DNA of 50,938 nt from Candidatus Avisuccinivibrio pullicola (GCA_018713485.1 DVOQ01000082.1:1-50938); one strand, 5' to 3'; positions 27,787-37,776 are shown, counted from the first letter of the stretch. The notes: generated by a model from the letters alone, not told the origin. Translations and numbers: made by a program.

Positions 27787-29853
27787 TTAGTATAAGACAG
27801 AAATATCAGCGGTGTTGGAGAAAATTGCTGACAGAGCTCTCAAAATTGCAATGCGGTTAGCCTGCAGAGCGGCATCGTCAACGTTAACCATCACTTTCTC
27901 GAAGAAGCCATCCACGTCATCACGTAAAGCGGAGAGGCGGGTTAAGGCTTTCTCGTAATCACCGTTAGAGAAGTAAGTGGAGATTTCAGGTTGGATAGCC
28001 TTGAGCTGGGAGACTAACTTAGCCTCTGCCTCTTCCTTTATCAGTTCCTCTTTAATCTCGGTATTGGTGATCTGAGACTTAGAGAGAATGTTATTGACGC
28101 GCTTGTAGGCACTGGCCAGATAGGCAGATTCCGGTAAGCTCTTGAACTTGACCACGGCCTTCACTCGCTTGTCGAAATCGAGGAGGTTCAGCGGCCTGAC
28201 TGAAAGTACGGCGGCGAAGATCTCCGCGCCTATGCCCTGATCCTGATAGTAAGCCTTGAGGCGGTTAAAGACGTACTCGTTAACGATGGAAGCGGTATCA
28301 GCAACCTTAACCTTGTCACCTAAGGTCTTAACCGTAGTATCAATCGCATCCACGAGGTTGAAGTTAAGTCCGTTCTTAATCACGATACGGATGAAACCGA
28401 TTGCGGCACGGCGTAAACCGTAAGGATCCTTATCGCCCTTGGGCAGCTGATTGATACCCACGATGCCGACTAAGGTCACGAGCTTCTCGGCGAGGCTGAC
28501 TGCCATCTCCACGGGGGCGGAGGGGATCGCGTCACCGGCAAAGCGCGGCAGATACTGCTCAAAAATGGCCCTGGCTACGTGCTCATCCTCACCGTCTAAT
28601 TCGGCATAGTGCATGCCCATGATACCCTGAGTATCCGTGAACTCGGTAACCATGGTGGTAGCTAAGTCGCACTTGGCAAGGTAAGCAGCTCTCTCACATA
28701 AGGCGGCATCAGCACCGATAAAGCCAGCGAGATATTTAGCCACGGCGGCGACCACGGAAGAACGATAGGCAATGGTACCGATATCCTTCTGATAGACGAT
28801 GGTTTCAAGACGCTCGTGGAAGTCTTCAAGCTTGTGTTTGCGATCGGTATTGAAGAAGAATTCGGCGTCAGCCAGACGCGGTCTCACGACTCGCTCATTG
28901 CCCGAGATCAGGGAGGTGGTGTCGGAAGGATTGATGTTGGACACGAAGGCAAAGTGCGGCAGTAACTTACCCTCAGCGGTGTAGATGGGGAAGTACTTCT
29001 GATCGCCCTTCATGGTGTAGACGAGGGCCTCGGAGGGAACCTTCAGGAAACGCTCCTCGAAGTTGGCGAGGAAGACGTGCGGGTTTTCGACTAAGGAGGT
29101 GACCTCTTCCAGCAGAGCATCGTCTAAATCGGCAACACCGTGAATGGAAGCGGCCAGCTTTTCGACCTGCGCCTTAATGGAGGCTTTGCGCTCAACATAA
29201 TCGGCAATGACTAAACCCTGCTCGCGTAAAGCGGTGAGGTAGTCATCGGCGCTGTTGACAGTGATCTGCTTCTGACCCATGAAGCGATGCCCCATGATGG
29301 TCTTCGAGGAGGCCACGCCAAGGATCTCGCCCTCAATTAATTCGTCACCGTAGAGCATGCACAGGGTGTGCACGGGACGGACGAACTCTTCCTTCTTATC
29401 ACCCCAGTGCATGAGCTTGGGAATGGGCAGGGCGGCTAAGGATTCACGGAACATGGAGGGAATGAGGTCCACGGTCTTCTCGCCCTTCTTCAGAGTCTTG
29501 ATGTAGAGCCACTCGCCCTTGTCGGTCTTAAGACGCTGCGCGTCCTCAACCTGAATACCATTGGCGTGAGCCCAGCCCTGAGCGGCCTTGGTAGGCTTAC
29601 CATCGGCATCGAAAGCGGCCTTGACGGCCGGTCCTTTGATCTCCAGTTCACGATCGGGCTGAGCGTCCGTAAGCGCGGTGGTGATTAAAGCGAGACGGCG
29701 CGGGGTGGCGTACCACTTGCAGTCGCTGAAGGTTAAGCCGTGGGTGTTGAGTCGCTTCACGAATTCATCGTGTAAGGCGGTAGCTAACTTACGCAGGGCC
29801 TTAGGCGGCAGCTCTTCGGTTCCGAGCTCGAGTAACAGATTCTTATCAGTCAT
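27787..29853 (-). CDS. glyS: Glycyl-tRNA synthetase beta subunit
   Basis: The 688-residue beta subunit of the alpha2-beta2 bacterial glycyl-tRNA synthetase, which contributes tRNA recognition. It starts MTDKNLLLELGTEELPPKAL and has the B-subunit core MGHRFMGQKQITVNSADDY. An HD-like central domain and an anticodon-binding C-terminus (AILRALSAIFSNTADISVLY) follow. A GGAGGAAATC site precedes the ATG. It follows glyQ by 12 bases. Its length matches the family. Confidence 0.97.
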   Translation of the reverse strand: MTDKNLLLELGTEELPPKALRKLATALHDEFVKRLNTHGLTFSDCKWYATPRRLALITTALTDAQPDRELEIKGPAVKAAFDADGKPTKAAQGWAHANGIQVEDAQRLKTDKGEWLYIKTLKKGEKTVDLIPSMFRESLAALPIPKLMHWGDKKEEFVRPVHTLCMLYGDELIEGEILGVASSKTIMGHRFMGQKQITVNSADDYLTALREQGLVIADYVERKASIKAQVEKLAASIHGVADLDDALLEEVTSLVENPHVFLANFEERFLKVPSEALVYTMKGDQKYFPIYTAEGKLLPHFAFVSNINPSDTTSLISGNERVVRPRLADAEFFFNTDRKHKLEDFHERLETIVYQKDIGTIAYRSSVVAAVAKYLAGFIGADAALCERAAYLAKCDLATTMVTEFTDTQGIMGMHYAELDGEDEHVARAIFEQYLPRFAGDAIPSAPVEMAVSLAEKLVTLVGIVGINQLPKGDKDPYGLRRAAIGFIRIVIKNGLNFNLVDAIDTTVKTLGDKVKVADTASIVNEYVFNRLKAYYQDQGIGAEIFAAVLSVRPLNLLDFDKRVKAVVKFKSLPESAYLASAYKRVNNILSKSQITNTEIKEELIKEEAEAKLVSQLKAIQPEISTYFSNGDYEKALTRLSALRDDVDGFFEKVMVNVDDAALQANRIAILRALSAIFSNTADISVLY

Positions 29854-29865
29854 GATTTCCTCCTC

Positions 29866-30780
29866 TTACTTGTCGTTGTGGCACATAGGGAAGCCTAAGG
29901 CTTCGCGGGAGGCATAGTAGGCCTCAGCCACGGCACGGGACAGCGTGCGGATCCTGAGGATGAAGCGCTGTCTCTCGGTCACGGAAATGGCGTGACGGGC
30001 ATCGAGCAGGTTAAAGCAGTGAGCAGCCTTCAGAACGCGCTCGTAGGCAGGTAAGGGCAGGGGCTTTTCAAGAGCGAGCAGAGCGGAACTTTCCTTCTCC
30101 ATCTGATCGAACATCTTGAAGAGGAAGTCGGTATCGGCGTACTCGAAGTTGTAAGCCGACTGCTCGACCTCGTTCTGATGGTAGATATCCCCGTAAGTGA
30201 CGGTGCCGGTCTTGGTGTGGGCCCACACTAAATCGTAAATGGAGTTCTTGCCCTGAATGTACATGGCAAGACGCTCTAAGCCATAGGTAAGCTCACCGGT
30301 GACGGGACGGCATTCGAGGCCGCCTACCTGCTGGAAGTAAGTGAACTGCGAAACTTCCATGCCGTTGAGCCACACTTCCCAGCCCAGACCCCAGGCACCT
30401 AAGGTCGGGTTTTCCCAGTTGTCCTCAACGAAGCGGATATCGTTCTCGGTGGGATCAAAACCTAATTCCTTTAAGGAACCTAAATAGAGATCCTGAATGT
30501 CGTCCGGAGAGGGCTTAAGGATCACCTGGAACTGATAGTAATGCTGCAGACGGTTGGGGTTGTCACCGTAGCGGCCGTCAGTGGGACGGCGGGAAGGCTG
30601 AACGTAGGCGCAGCAGATGGGCTCCGGTCCTAACGATCTTAAGAAAGTCATGGGATGAGAGGTGCCGGCACCGACTTCCATGTCGAAGGGCTGAGCTACC
30701 ATGCAGCCCTGTCTCATCCAGTAATCCTGTAAGGTGAAAATCAAACCCTGAAAGGTTTGAAGATCATAGGTATTGGGCAT
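29866..30780 (-). CDS. glyQ: Glycyl-tRNA synthetase alpha subunit
   Basis: The 304-residue catalytic alpha subunit. Class II motifs are present, including [18 protein letters not shown], then [20 protein letters not shown] and [19 protein letters not shown]. Together with GlyS it charges tRNA-Gly. It is the promoter-proximal gene of the pair, with about 120 bases separating it from the TusA-like gene upstream on the same strand. Confidence 0.98.
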   Translation of the reverse strand: MPNTYDLQTFQGLIFTLQDYWMRQGCMVAQPFDMEVGAGTSHPMTFLRSLGPEPICCAYVQPSRRPTDGRYGDNPNRLQHYYQFQVILKPSPDDIQDLYLGSLKELGFDPTENDIRFVEDNWENPTLGAWGLGWEVWLNGMEVSQFTYFQQVGGLECRPVTGELTYGLERLAMYIQGKNSIYDLVWAHTKTGTVTYGDIYHQNEVEQSAYNFEYADTDFLFKMFDQMEKESSALLALEKPLPLPAYERVLKAAHCFNLLDARHAISVTERQRFILRIRTLSRAVAEAYYASREALGFPMCHNDK

Positions 30781-30901
30781 TTTTAATTATCCAGAAACGA
30801 CAAACAAATGTGATGGGGTATTTTACCAAATTGGGGGGATAAGGGGCCCAAAAAGCGCATTAAATAGCGGTTTTGGAAAGAAAAAAGGCTTGTTCTTACC
30901 T

Positions 30902-31129
30902 TTAGCTTACGGCTTTGGTTTTGATCACGAAACGGTGGGGGTGCTCCGCGTCGGGAAGGGAGACTAATTCATGGCCGATAAACTCGCAATATGCGGGAAC
31001 ATCGCGTAAGGAAACTGGATCTTCTGAGTAAAGTTCAATGAGCGTACCGGGCTCACTCCTGCGCACCGCGGCCCGTAACAGCATCAGCGGTTCAGGACAG
31101 CTAAGACCATGGGCATCAACGGTGAGCAC
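30902..31129 (-). CDS. TusA/SirA-like sulfur-carrier protein
   Basis: A 75-residue protein of the TusA/YedF/SirA family. The hallmark GLSCPEPLMLLRAA holds the CPxP motif, with the persulfide-accepting Cys near residue 11. In E. coli TusA relays sulfur for 2-thiolation of tRNA wobble uridine. The start is a GTG at 31129 with AAGGA upstream. It reads away from tRNA-Thr. TusA, YedF and YeeD paralogues are hard to separate on sequence alone, so no symbol is given. Confidence 0.85.
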   Translation of the reverse strand: MLTVDAHGLSCPEPLMLLRAAVRRSEPGTLIELYSEDPVSLRDVPAYCEFIGHELVSLPDAEHPHRFVIKTKAVS

Positions 31130-31139
31130 AAATTTTTCC

Positions 31140-31167
31140 TTGCATGAAAATTAGACTTCGCTATAAT
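31140..31167 (+). promoter_or_regulatory. tRNA-Thr promoter
   Basis: TTGCAT (31140-31145) and TATAAT (31162-31167) are 16 bases apart. The predicted start is about 20 bases before the mature tRNA 5' end. Confidence 0.65.
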
Positions 31168-31193
31168 TGTAGCACTTTATTGACTTTCTCCTA

Positions 31194-31269
31194 GCTGCCT
31201 TAGCTCAGTCGGTAGAGCGCCTGTTTTGTAAACAGGGGGTCGTGGGTTCGAGACCTACAGGCAGCACCA
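31194..31269 (+). tRNA. tRNA-Thr (anticodon TGT)
   Basis: A full cloverleaf can be drawn: acceptor stem GCTGCCT/AGGCAGC, D arm GCTC-AGTCGGTA-GAGC, anticodon arm CCTGT-TTTGTAA-ACAGG and T arm GTGGG-TTCGAGA-CCTAC. The discriminator base A is followed by an encoded CCA. Anticodon TGT reads ACA (Thr). Confidence 0.97.
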
Positions 31270-31772
31270 TTCCCGCGGATTTTTTGAAAACGTCACCTCG
31301 AAAACAGTGTCTGGCTGTTTCGTATTGTATCCCTGAGAACTGCCCCAACCAAGGCCTGGCGTGCTTGGTAGCGTCCTTAACCGTCTCCGGAGCGATCTCT
31401 GTATAAAAGGCTCATTACGCAAGTAAGTCTGTGTATGCCATTTGTGTGCCATAAGTGTGTGCCATGGCAGATCGAAACGGGAGAAACTAACCGTGAAATG
31501 CGGCAGGTTCGCGACCCTTTTTCTGTGGAGTGTGAAATGATTTAGCGCAATCGTTTACGGGTTTACAGTCATATTAAGATAATGCGTAAGGATAGCCCCC
31601 GGTCTGATAGTTTTCTATCATTGCTAAGCAGTAACGGTTAACGCTCAGCCTAAGTACGCTCCTCACCGTGCCGATATACAAAGATGGCAGGGGCTTTTAC
31701 GTGCCCAGGTGATAAAGATGCGCAACAAGGGCCTAAATGCACCCTTTACGAACATCTTACAGGGCTCTGACC
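31270..31772. other. Non-coding region downstream of tRNA-Thr
   Basis: About 500 bases separate the tRNA gene from the OmpA-family promoter. No gene is supported on either strand. Three imperfect direct repeats of GTGTGCCAT lie at 31431-31441 (GTGTATGCCAT), 31444-31452 and 31457-31465. tRNA 3' ends are common attachment sites for integrative elements, but no integrase or duplicated tRNA 3' end is visible. Confidence 0.4.
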
Positions 31773-31801
31773 TTTAGAAAGCCTCTTTTAGCCCTTATAA
31801 T
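31773..31801 (+). promoter_or_regulatory. Promoter of the OmpA-family gene
   Basis: TTTAGA (31773-31778) and a consensus TATAAT (31796-31801) are separated by 17 bases. They precede the ATG by about 80 bases. Confidence 0.65.
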
Positions 31802-31881
31802 GTGTTATAGCGGCATGACCGCTGTTAGCCGGTGTCTCCCGTCCTAGGAGTATTCCGGTAATTGCTGAAAGGACGAAGATT

Positions 31882-32940
31882 ATGAAAAAGACTTTACTTG
31901 CTCTTTCTGTGGCTGTGGCTATGACCACCGTTTCGGCTGCCTCTTTTGCCGCCGTTGAGGGGACCTTCGACGTGGGCGCGCGTGGCGGCTGGGCTTTCAC
32001 CACTTTTGACGGCAATCAGTACGTTACCGATGATGATGACAATGGCTACGGCGTTGGCATCAACTTCGGCTACAACGTGACTGACTGGTTCGGTGTCGAG
32101 TTAGGCTATAACTACTTTGACGGCTTCGCGGTTAAGGCTAAGAACGCCGCTAATAACTATGATGCCGATTTTGACTTCCAGGGTCCGGAACTGGCCGTGC
32201 GCTTTGCCTATCCCTTAGATGAGAAGGGTTCGGATATCTATCTGCGCGCCGGTGCCATGTACGTCATCGCCGACAATGACGCTATGAGCGCTTATGAGAC
32301 CAAGCTCTCCCCCTTAGCCGGCGTGGGCGTCAAGTACAACTTCACTAAGAATTTCTCGGCCCGTATCGGCTACGATCACTACTTTGACGTGTACGATTCG
32401 GACAGCCGCTACTACTCGGGCAATGACAGCGATATCGGCTTCCTCTATGCCGGCGTGAACTTCACCTTCGGCTTTGCCGAGCCTGCTCCTGCCCCCGCTC
32501 CCGCTGCCGAGCCTGAGCACATCTCCCAGACCTTCGCCTTAGAGGCCGGTGCCTTATTCCCCTTTGACGGCTCCAACCTCACCGAGGAAGGGACTAAGAC
32601 CGTTCAGGGCGTGGTCGCCGAGGTTAACTCCAACAACGTGACCAATGCCACCTACACCGTGACCGGCTATACCGACAGGATCGGTGCCGAGGCCTACAAT
32701 CAGAAGCTCTCCGAGAAGCGCGCTCAGGCCGTGGCTGACGGTCTGGTAGCGAGCGGCGTTCCCGCTGACAGCATCGTCTCCGTGCAGGGCTTAGGTGAGA
32801 GCAATCCCACCACCGGTACCGCCTGCGACGGTAAGACCGGCGCTGATCTCAAGCAGTGCCTCGCTCCCGATCGCCGCGTGGAGATCCAGGTTGAGGGTGA
32901 CGTGGTGACTGCCACCGTGACCGAGCCTGCCGCTGAGTAA
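31882..32940 (+). CDS. OmpA-family outer membrane protein
   Basis: A 352-residue OmpA-type protein. The signal peptide ends SAASFA before AVEG. An eight-stranded beta-barrel domain covers about residues 24-200 (GARGGWAFT, GYNVTDWFGVELGYNYFDGF). A Pro/Ala hinge (EPAPAPAPAAEPEH) leads to a peptidoglycan-binding OmpA/MotB domain: FPFDGSNLTEEG, VTGYTDRIGAEAYNQKLSEK, RAQAVADGLV and APDRRVEIQVEG, with a Cys pair (TACDGKTGADLKQC) as in E. coli OmpA. It anchors the outer membrane to the cell wall. Strong promoter and terminator fit high expression. Confidence 0.95.
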   Translation: MKKTLLALSVAVAMTTVSAASFAAVEGTFDVGARGGWAFTTFDGNQYVTDDDDNGYGVGINFGYNVTDWFGVELGYNYFDGFAVKAKNAANNYDADFDFQGPELAVRFAYPLDEKGSDIYLRAGAMYVIADNDAMSAYETKLSPLAGVGVKYNFTKNFSARIGYDHYFDVYDSDSRYYSGNDSDIGFLYAGVNFTFGFAEPAPAPAPAAEPEHISQTFALEAGALFPFDGSNLTEEGTKTVQGVVAEVNSNNVTNATYTVTGYTDRIGAEAYNQKLSEKRAQAVADGLVASGVPADSIVSVQGLGESNPTTGTACDGKTGADLKQCLAPDRRVEIQVEGDVVTATVTEPAAE

Positions 32941-32960
32941 GCTCTGCCGTACGCAGGACA

Positions 32961-32992
32961 AAAAAGAGGCGATCTCACGGGATCGCCTTTTT
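32961..32992. terminator. Bidirectional terminator between OmpA-family and CobW-type genes
   Basis: AGGCGATC pairs with GATCGCCT around a 6-base loop, flanked by an A-run before and five Ts after. It can stop transcription from both convergent genes. Confidence 0.9.
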
Positions 32993-33015
32993 CATGTCCG
33001 AAAGCTACGTCGTGT

Positions 33016-34161
33016 TTAGTCCTGCGGGACGTCACTGTCCGCGGCGTTGACGACGCTTTCGTAATAGCTCATCGCGGCGGCGTCGGGATGCTCGAGCGCC
33101 TGCGTGAAGATATGCTTAATCTGCTCGAGCACCGTGGCACGCACGATGAAGACTAGCTTGGTTTCGCGTTTGCCCTCGGGCCACTCCTCAAGCTCGGATA
33201 AGGGATAGAGATTGCCCATCACGCCATGGACGATCACCGGCTTGTCCTGATCCTTTAAGTTTAGAATGCCCTTGATACGTAAAATGGAGTCGCCGTACTG
33301 TTCGGCGGTGAGCGCGATCGCCGCTAAAAGCGCGATGGGCGGTAAGGGCTCCTCGCGGACGATGGAGAAGGACTCGATATTGGAGTGGGCGATAATGCGG
33401 GGACGGGCGGCGCTTAAGGGATTGTCCACGGAAGCGGGGCGCAGCGGGGAGGCGATGGAGCTGTCGTTAAAGGACAGCCATGAGGTAATCATGTTCTGAT
33501 TGCGCCTGTCGCCGTCGCGGTACGGGCCGATTTCCGAGATGACGGAGGGACTCACCCTGCCGTGGAGCACGGGGAGAATTTTAGCCGAGTGATTGATCTT
33601 ATGGGCGATCTCCTCAATGGCCTCGACCTCTTCCTCGTCGATGAGATCGGTCTTGGACACGAGAATGAGATCGGCCAGCGCGATCTGCTTGACCGCCTCA
33701 TACTGCTTCTTTAACTGCTCGCGCACGTTTTTGCCGTCAAGGACGGTGATGGTGCCTGAAAAGGTGTAATGCGAGAAAACGAAGTCATCGTTATTTAAGG
33801 TGGAGATGACGCCGGAGGGATCGGCAAGTCCCGTGGTCTCGATGAGGACGCGCCTGAATTTGGGGATAGTGCCTTTGGCGGCCTTGATGAAATTCTGCAC
33901 CAGCGAGTCGATAAGCTCGCCCTGTAAGGTGCAGCAGATGCAGCCTGAGCCTAAGAGGACCACGGTGTCGTCCACGGCCTGCACTAATTCATGATCAAGG
34001 CCCACGTCACCGAACTCATTGATAAGGACCAGCGTGTCCTTAAATTCCTCTGTATTGACCCAGTGATTTAACAGCGTGGTTTTACCGCTGCCTAAAAAGC
34101 CGGTCACGATATAGACCGGAATGGTCTCAAAATTGCCACTAACGGGCATGTTCTCAGACAT
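33016..34161 (-). CDS. CobW/YjiA-type (G3E) metallochaperone GTPase
   Basis: A 381-residue G3E-family GTPase, the group that delivers zinc or other metals to target proteins. The P-loop GFLGSGKTT spans residues 21-29. The metal-binding CxCC motif has Cys74, Cys76 and Cys77 in GSGCICCTL. Guanine recognition is VSKTDLID. The CobW C-terminal domain occupies the last 110 residues or so. The gene directly follows an alpha/beta hydrolase gene (stop and start codons abut), so they form an operon. The metal is not evident, since no zinc-uptake genes are nearby. Confidence 0.93.
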   Translation of the reverse strand: MSENMPVSGNFETIPVYIVTGFLGSGKTTLLNHWVNTEEFKDTLVLINEFGDVGLDHELVQAVDDTVVLLGSGCICCTLQGELIDSLVQNFIKAAKGTIPKFRRVLIETTGLADPSGVISTLNNDDFVFSHYTFSGTITVLDGKNVREQLKKQYEAVKQIALADLILVSKTDLIDEEEVEAIEEIAHKINHSAKILPVLHGRVSPSVISEIGPYRDGDRRNQNMITSWLSFNDSSIASPLRPASVDNPLSAARPRIIAHSNIESFSIVREEPLPPIALLAAIALTAEQYGDSILRIKGILNLKDQDKPVIVHGVMGNLYPLSELEEWPEGKRETKLVFIVRATVLEQIKHIFTQALEHPDAAAMSYYESVVNAADSDVPQD

Positions 34162-35133
34162 TTACGCTCCGAAAATCAGGAAGTTCAGGGCTCTGGTCAG
34201 AGCTACCTGACGGTATTGATCCGCTTCGTTTAACAGATCATGATAAGCCCCGGGAATGGTCATCACCTGAGGGGGCACGATATCGTGATCGTGTTTTCTC
34301 ATAAAGTTAAGGCAGTGCGGGGTGCTGACCACGCGATCGTCACCGGCACAGACGCACAGAACCGGAGTGGTGAAATCCCACGCGCTATTGTACAGCGCCT
34401 GCTGCTTTAAAACCGTCTGTTCCACGAAAGAATACGTGGGACCGCCCAGGGCGAGATCGGGGTGCTGCGCGTAATAGAGGTGATAGCGCTCGTAGCGGAA
34501 GGGATCGTGGCTGTGGATATTGTCCTTAAATTCCACCTTCTGATACTCCGCCCCGTGAACGGTATAGGCAGTCTTCGTTAAAGGCAGCCTGCCCATCACT
34601 CCCACGAAGAGTTTCAGCAAGGCATCGGGCACGTTGACGGCCGGCCACAGGTAAGGGGCAAGGAGAGCGAGTTTCTGCGGTTTGACGGGACCGTGTTTAA
34701 GATAGTCAAGGGAGATGAGTCCGCCCATGGAAAAGCCCATCATCACGAAGTCTCTGATCTCAAGCTTTTCGAGCATAAAGGCCACGTCCTCGGTGTAATC
34801 CTCAAAGCGCGTGATGTGGCACTTGGGACTGTCCTTGATAGGACGCGTGGACATACCCTGACCGCGCACGAAGAGCACGAGGACGCGCACCGAGCGGCGC
34901 TTTAAATTGTAGAGCAGCTCTGCGTATTTATGCTCGATTTCGGCTCTGCCGGGGATAATCACCAGGGTGGCGCGGGGCTTTTTGGGACCTTTTAATTCCA
35001 CGGCCGAGAGCGTGAGTTCAGGGGTGCGCTCTAACTTATGAAAGATAAGCTCGCTTTTGTAAAACTCTTCGATCGCGTCAATGTTCTTCGCGTAATCGGT
35101 AACCGTGGAGAGCGTGAATTTTGCGTAGGCCAT
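34162..35133 (-). CDS. Alpha/beta hydrolase, lysophospholipase (PldB)-like
   Basis: A 323-residue serine hydrolase. The nucleophile elbow is GFSMGG with Ser135. The acid is Asp265 or Asp266 in CAGDDRVVS and the base is His298 in IPGAYHDLLNE. FVRGQGMSTRP near residue 89 resembles the lid-flanking motif of PldB and monoacylglycerol lipases. There is no signal peptide, so it is probably cytoplasmic or peripherally membrane-bound. It shares an operon with the CobW-type GTPase gene. The substrate is not determined. Confidence 0.85.
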   Translation of the reverse strand: MAYAKFTLSTVTDYAKNIDAIEEFYKSELIFHKLERTPELTLSAVELKGPKKPRATLVIIPGRAEIEHKYAELLYNLKRRSVRVLVLFVRGQGMSTRPIKDSPKCHITRFEDYTEDVAFMLEKLEIRDFVMMGFSMGGLISLDYLKHGPVKPQKLALLAPYLWPAVNVPDALLKLFVGVMGRLPLTKTAYTVHGAEYQKVEFKDNIHSHDPFRYERYHLYYAQHPDLALGGPTYSFVEQTVLKQQALYNSAWDFTTPVLCVCAGDDRVVSTPHCLNFMRKHDHDIVPPQVMTIPGAYHDLLNEADQYRQVALTRALNFLIFGA

Positions 35134-35281
35134 AGAGCGCTCCTTGCCTTACTGTCGTGCCGTTAAACCATAACCTCTCTATTGTAAAGAAGAGCGGGGC
35201 ACGATGCTTTGCGCTTTCTCGCAAGATGAAGACAAAAAAAGTCACTATGCCAGTATGAAGGCGTACCGAGGTCGCTTTTAG

Positions 35282-37474
35282 CTAGCGGCGGCGGTAGATC
35301 CTAAGCACGTTGGGAACGGCCTTGATGCGGCGGATGACGCCGGCTAAATGCAGACGGTCACGCACGGTCACGGTGAGATTGATGATATAGGTGCTCTCGT
35401 CCTTGATGTCGGAGTTAATGCTCTCGATACGCGAACCGGCCACGTCGACGGCATTGGAGATCTCGCTCAGGATACCCTGACGGTTCTCAAGCTCGATGCG
35501 CAGCCCCGTCTGGAACTCCATGGAAGCGGTAACCGCCCTGTCCCAGTCCACGGTGACGAATTTGTCGGCGTCCTTCTGCTTGTCACGGATATTGGAGCAG
35601 TTGACGTTGTGAATGACGAGGCCCTTGCCGGGGCTGACATGGGCGATGATCTGATCGCCGGGGATGGGCAGACAGCACTGGGCAAAGGTATAGGGCAGGC
35701 CGCCGGTGCCGGTAATGGGCAGGCCTTCCTCGGCGGGCACGTCCAGATCTGACTGCAGCTTCTTGGCCACCAGCACGGTCATGAGATTGCCCAAGGCGAT
35801 ATCCACGAGAAGGGCGTTTAAATCCGGCTCCTTGAACTCCTTTAAAACATTGTCGAGAGTCTCTTTGGGGATCTCGTTTAAGCGCAGGCCACTCTTTAAG
35901 GCGTTCTGCAGTAAGCGGCGGCCAATGAGCACGCATTCCTGAGACCGCAGACCCTTTAGGTACTGACGGATCTTGGAACGGGCCTTGGATGTCACCGCCG
36001 AGGATAGCCATAAGGCGGAGGGCTGGGCGCTAGGCGAGGTGATGATCTCCACCGACTGCCCGGACTCGAGGGGACGGGTGAGCGGGAAGATACGGTGATT
36101 GACGCGGGCACCGATACAGTGTTCGCCGATTTCGGTGTGCACGGCGTAGGCGAAATCGACGGGGGTGGCGCCGGCCGGTAAATCGTAAATCTTGCCCTCG
36201 GGGGTGAAGACGTAAATGGCGTCGGGGAAGAGATCGGTCTTCACGCCTTCGATGAACTCCATCGAGGAACTGGCGCTCTGCTGCAGATCGATGAGGTTCT
36301 TAATCCAGCGCTGGGCGTTACGCTGCGCGGCAGTGGAGGTGGGCTCGGAGCCGTTTTCCTTATACGACCAGTGGGCCGCGACGCCGCGGGCAGACATCTG
36401 ATCCATGAACTCGGTGCGGATCTGAATTTCCACGGGCACGCCGTGGGGACCTACCAGGGCGGTATGCAGTGACTGATAGCCATTGATCTTGGGGATGGCG
36501 ATATAGTCTTTGAAGGTACCGGGACGGGGCTTGAAGAGATTGTGCATCTGCCCGAGTACTCGGTAGCATGTATCCACGTCCTTTAAGATGATGCGGAAGG
36601 CATAGACGTCCATGATCTCGCGGAACTGTAATTCCTTGTGGACCATTTTCTTATAGATGGAGTAAATGCGCTTCTCGCGCCCGAGCACGCGGGCCTCGAT
36701 CCCGACTTCCTTCAGGCGGCGCTTGATGGCCTCGAGGATGGAGTTGACGACTTCCTTACGGTTATTGCGCGCCTTGGTGACAGCGGCCTTGAGGACACGG
36801 TAGCGCATCGGGTAGAGGGCGGCGATCCCTAATTCCTCTAGCTCGACCTTGATGTCGGAAATGCCGAGGCGGTTGGCGATGGGGGCGAAAACCTCGAGGG
36901 TCTCGCGGGCGATCCTCTTTCTCTTGTCAGGACGCAGATTGCCGATGGTACGCATATTGTGCGTGCGATCGGCTAATTTGATGAGAATGACGCGGATATC
37001 GCGCGTCATGGCGAGGATCATCTTGCGGAAGTTTTCCGCCTGGGCCTCGCGGTAATCGTGAAAACGCAGCTTGTCTAATTTGGTGACGCCCTCGACGAGA
37101 TCACAGACGGTCTTACCGAAAGTGGCGGTGATCTCCTTATCCCCCAGGGGGGTATCCTCGACCACGTCATGCAGTAAGGCGGCGGCGATGGACTCGGTAT
37201 CGAGGTGCATCTGGGCGATGATGGTGGCGACGGCCACGGGATGAATGATATAGGGTTCGCCCGAGGCGCGTTTCTGTCCGTCATGGGCTTTGTCAGCCAT
37301 GACGAAAGCGGCGTCAATGGTGGGAATGCGCGTGGCCGGCAGATAGGAGGCGCAGAGCTCCCTAAGCGGCCAGTAGCAGTTAACGTTCGGGGAATGTAAC
37401 AGTTCGTCACAGGGCGCAGGCACGGCCTGAGGGTTTTGCTGAACCGCCGGCATGAGGGTTTCGCTTGCGCCCAT
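35282..37474 (-). CDS. spoT: Bifunctional (p)ppGpp synthetase/hydrolase SpoT
   Basis: A 730-residue Rel/Spo enzyme controlling the alarmone (p)ppGpp. The hydrolase domain keeps the HD motif (LLHDVVEDT, His102-Asp103). The synthetase region has DVYAFRIILKDVDTCYRVLG and FKDYIAIPKINGYQSLHTAL, with the RxxFKD form found in bifunctional enzymes rather than the acidic form of RelA. TGS (IYVFTPEGKIYDLPAGATPV) and C-terminal ACT domains follow. A GGAG site nine bases upstream supports ATG 37474. It is last in a gmk-rpoZ-spoT set as in E. coli. Confidence 0.96.
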   Translation of the reverse strand: MGASETLMPAVQQNPQAVPAPCDELLHSPNVNCYWPLRELCASYLPATRIPTIDAAFVMADKAHDGQKRASGEPYIIHPVAVATIIAQMHLDTESIAAALLHDVVEDTPLGDKEITATFGKTVCDLVEGVTKLDKLRFHDYREAQAENFRKMILAMTRDIRVILIKLADRTHNMRTIGNLRPDKRKRIARETLEVFAPIANRLGISDIKVELEELGIAALYPMRYRVLKAAVTKARNNRKEVVNSILEAIKRRLKEVGIEARVLGREKRIYSIYKKMVHKELQFREIMDVYAFRIILKDVDTCYRVLGQMHNLFKPRPGTFKDYIAIPKINGYQSLHTALVGPHGVPVEIQIRTEFMDQMSARGVAAHWSYKENGSEPTSTAAQRNAQRWIKNLIDLQQSASSSMEFIEGVKTDLFPDAIYVFTPEGKIYDLPAGATPVDFAYAVHTEIGEHCIGARVNHRIFPLTRPLESGQSVEIITSPSAQPSALWLSSAVTSKARSKIRQYLKGLRSQECVLIGRRLLQNALKSGLRLNEIPKETLDNVLKEFKEPDLNALLVDIALGNLMTVLVAKKLQSDLDVPAEEGLPITGTGGLPYTFAQCCLPIPGDQIIAHVSPGKGLVIHNVNCSNIRDKQKDADKFVTVDWDRAVTASMEFQTGLRIELENRQGILSEISNAVDVAGSRIESINSDIKDESTYIINLTVTVRDRLHLAGVIRRIKAVPNVLRIYRRR

Positions 37475-37488
37475 GGGAAAAGCTCCGC

Positions 37489-37776
37489 CTAGTTGAACAT
37501 TTCCGCACCGTCAATCGGGGCGAACTCGCTGTCCGTGGGACGGGGGGTGTTTTCCTTGAGATGCTCCTTGCGATCCTGCTTGTCAAGGAACTCCTCGGAG
37601 ATTAAGCCTTCCTCGATCTCGCGTAAGGCGATAACGGTGGGCTTATCATTCTCTTCATCCACCAGCGGCTTGCTGCCGTTCATGGAAATCTGACGGGCGC
37701 GACGTGCTGCAATCAGTACCAGATCAAAGCGGTTTCCAACCTTGGCGACCGCATCTTCGACCGTAACTCTTGCCAT
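37489..37776 (-). CDS. rpoZ: RNA polymerase omega subunit
   Basis: A 95-residue omega subunit that helps assemble RNA polymerase and forms one ppGpp site. [20 protein letters not shown] and [10 protein letters not shown] are the conserved N-terminal features. It lies between gmk and spoT. The tail after about residue 75 is variable, as usual. Confidence 0.97.
   Translation of the reverse strand: MARVTVEDAVAKVGNRFDLVLIAARRARQISMNGSKPLVDEENDKPTVIALREIEEGLISEEFLDKQDRKEHLKENTPRPTDSEFAPIDGAEMFN

Noticed and set aside
31255..31452. 65-codon minus-strand frame after tRNA-Thr, considered as an integrase remnant
   Set aside because: No integrase motif (R-H-R-Y) is visible, and it overlaps the tRNA 3' end.
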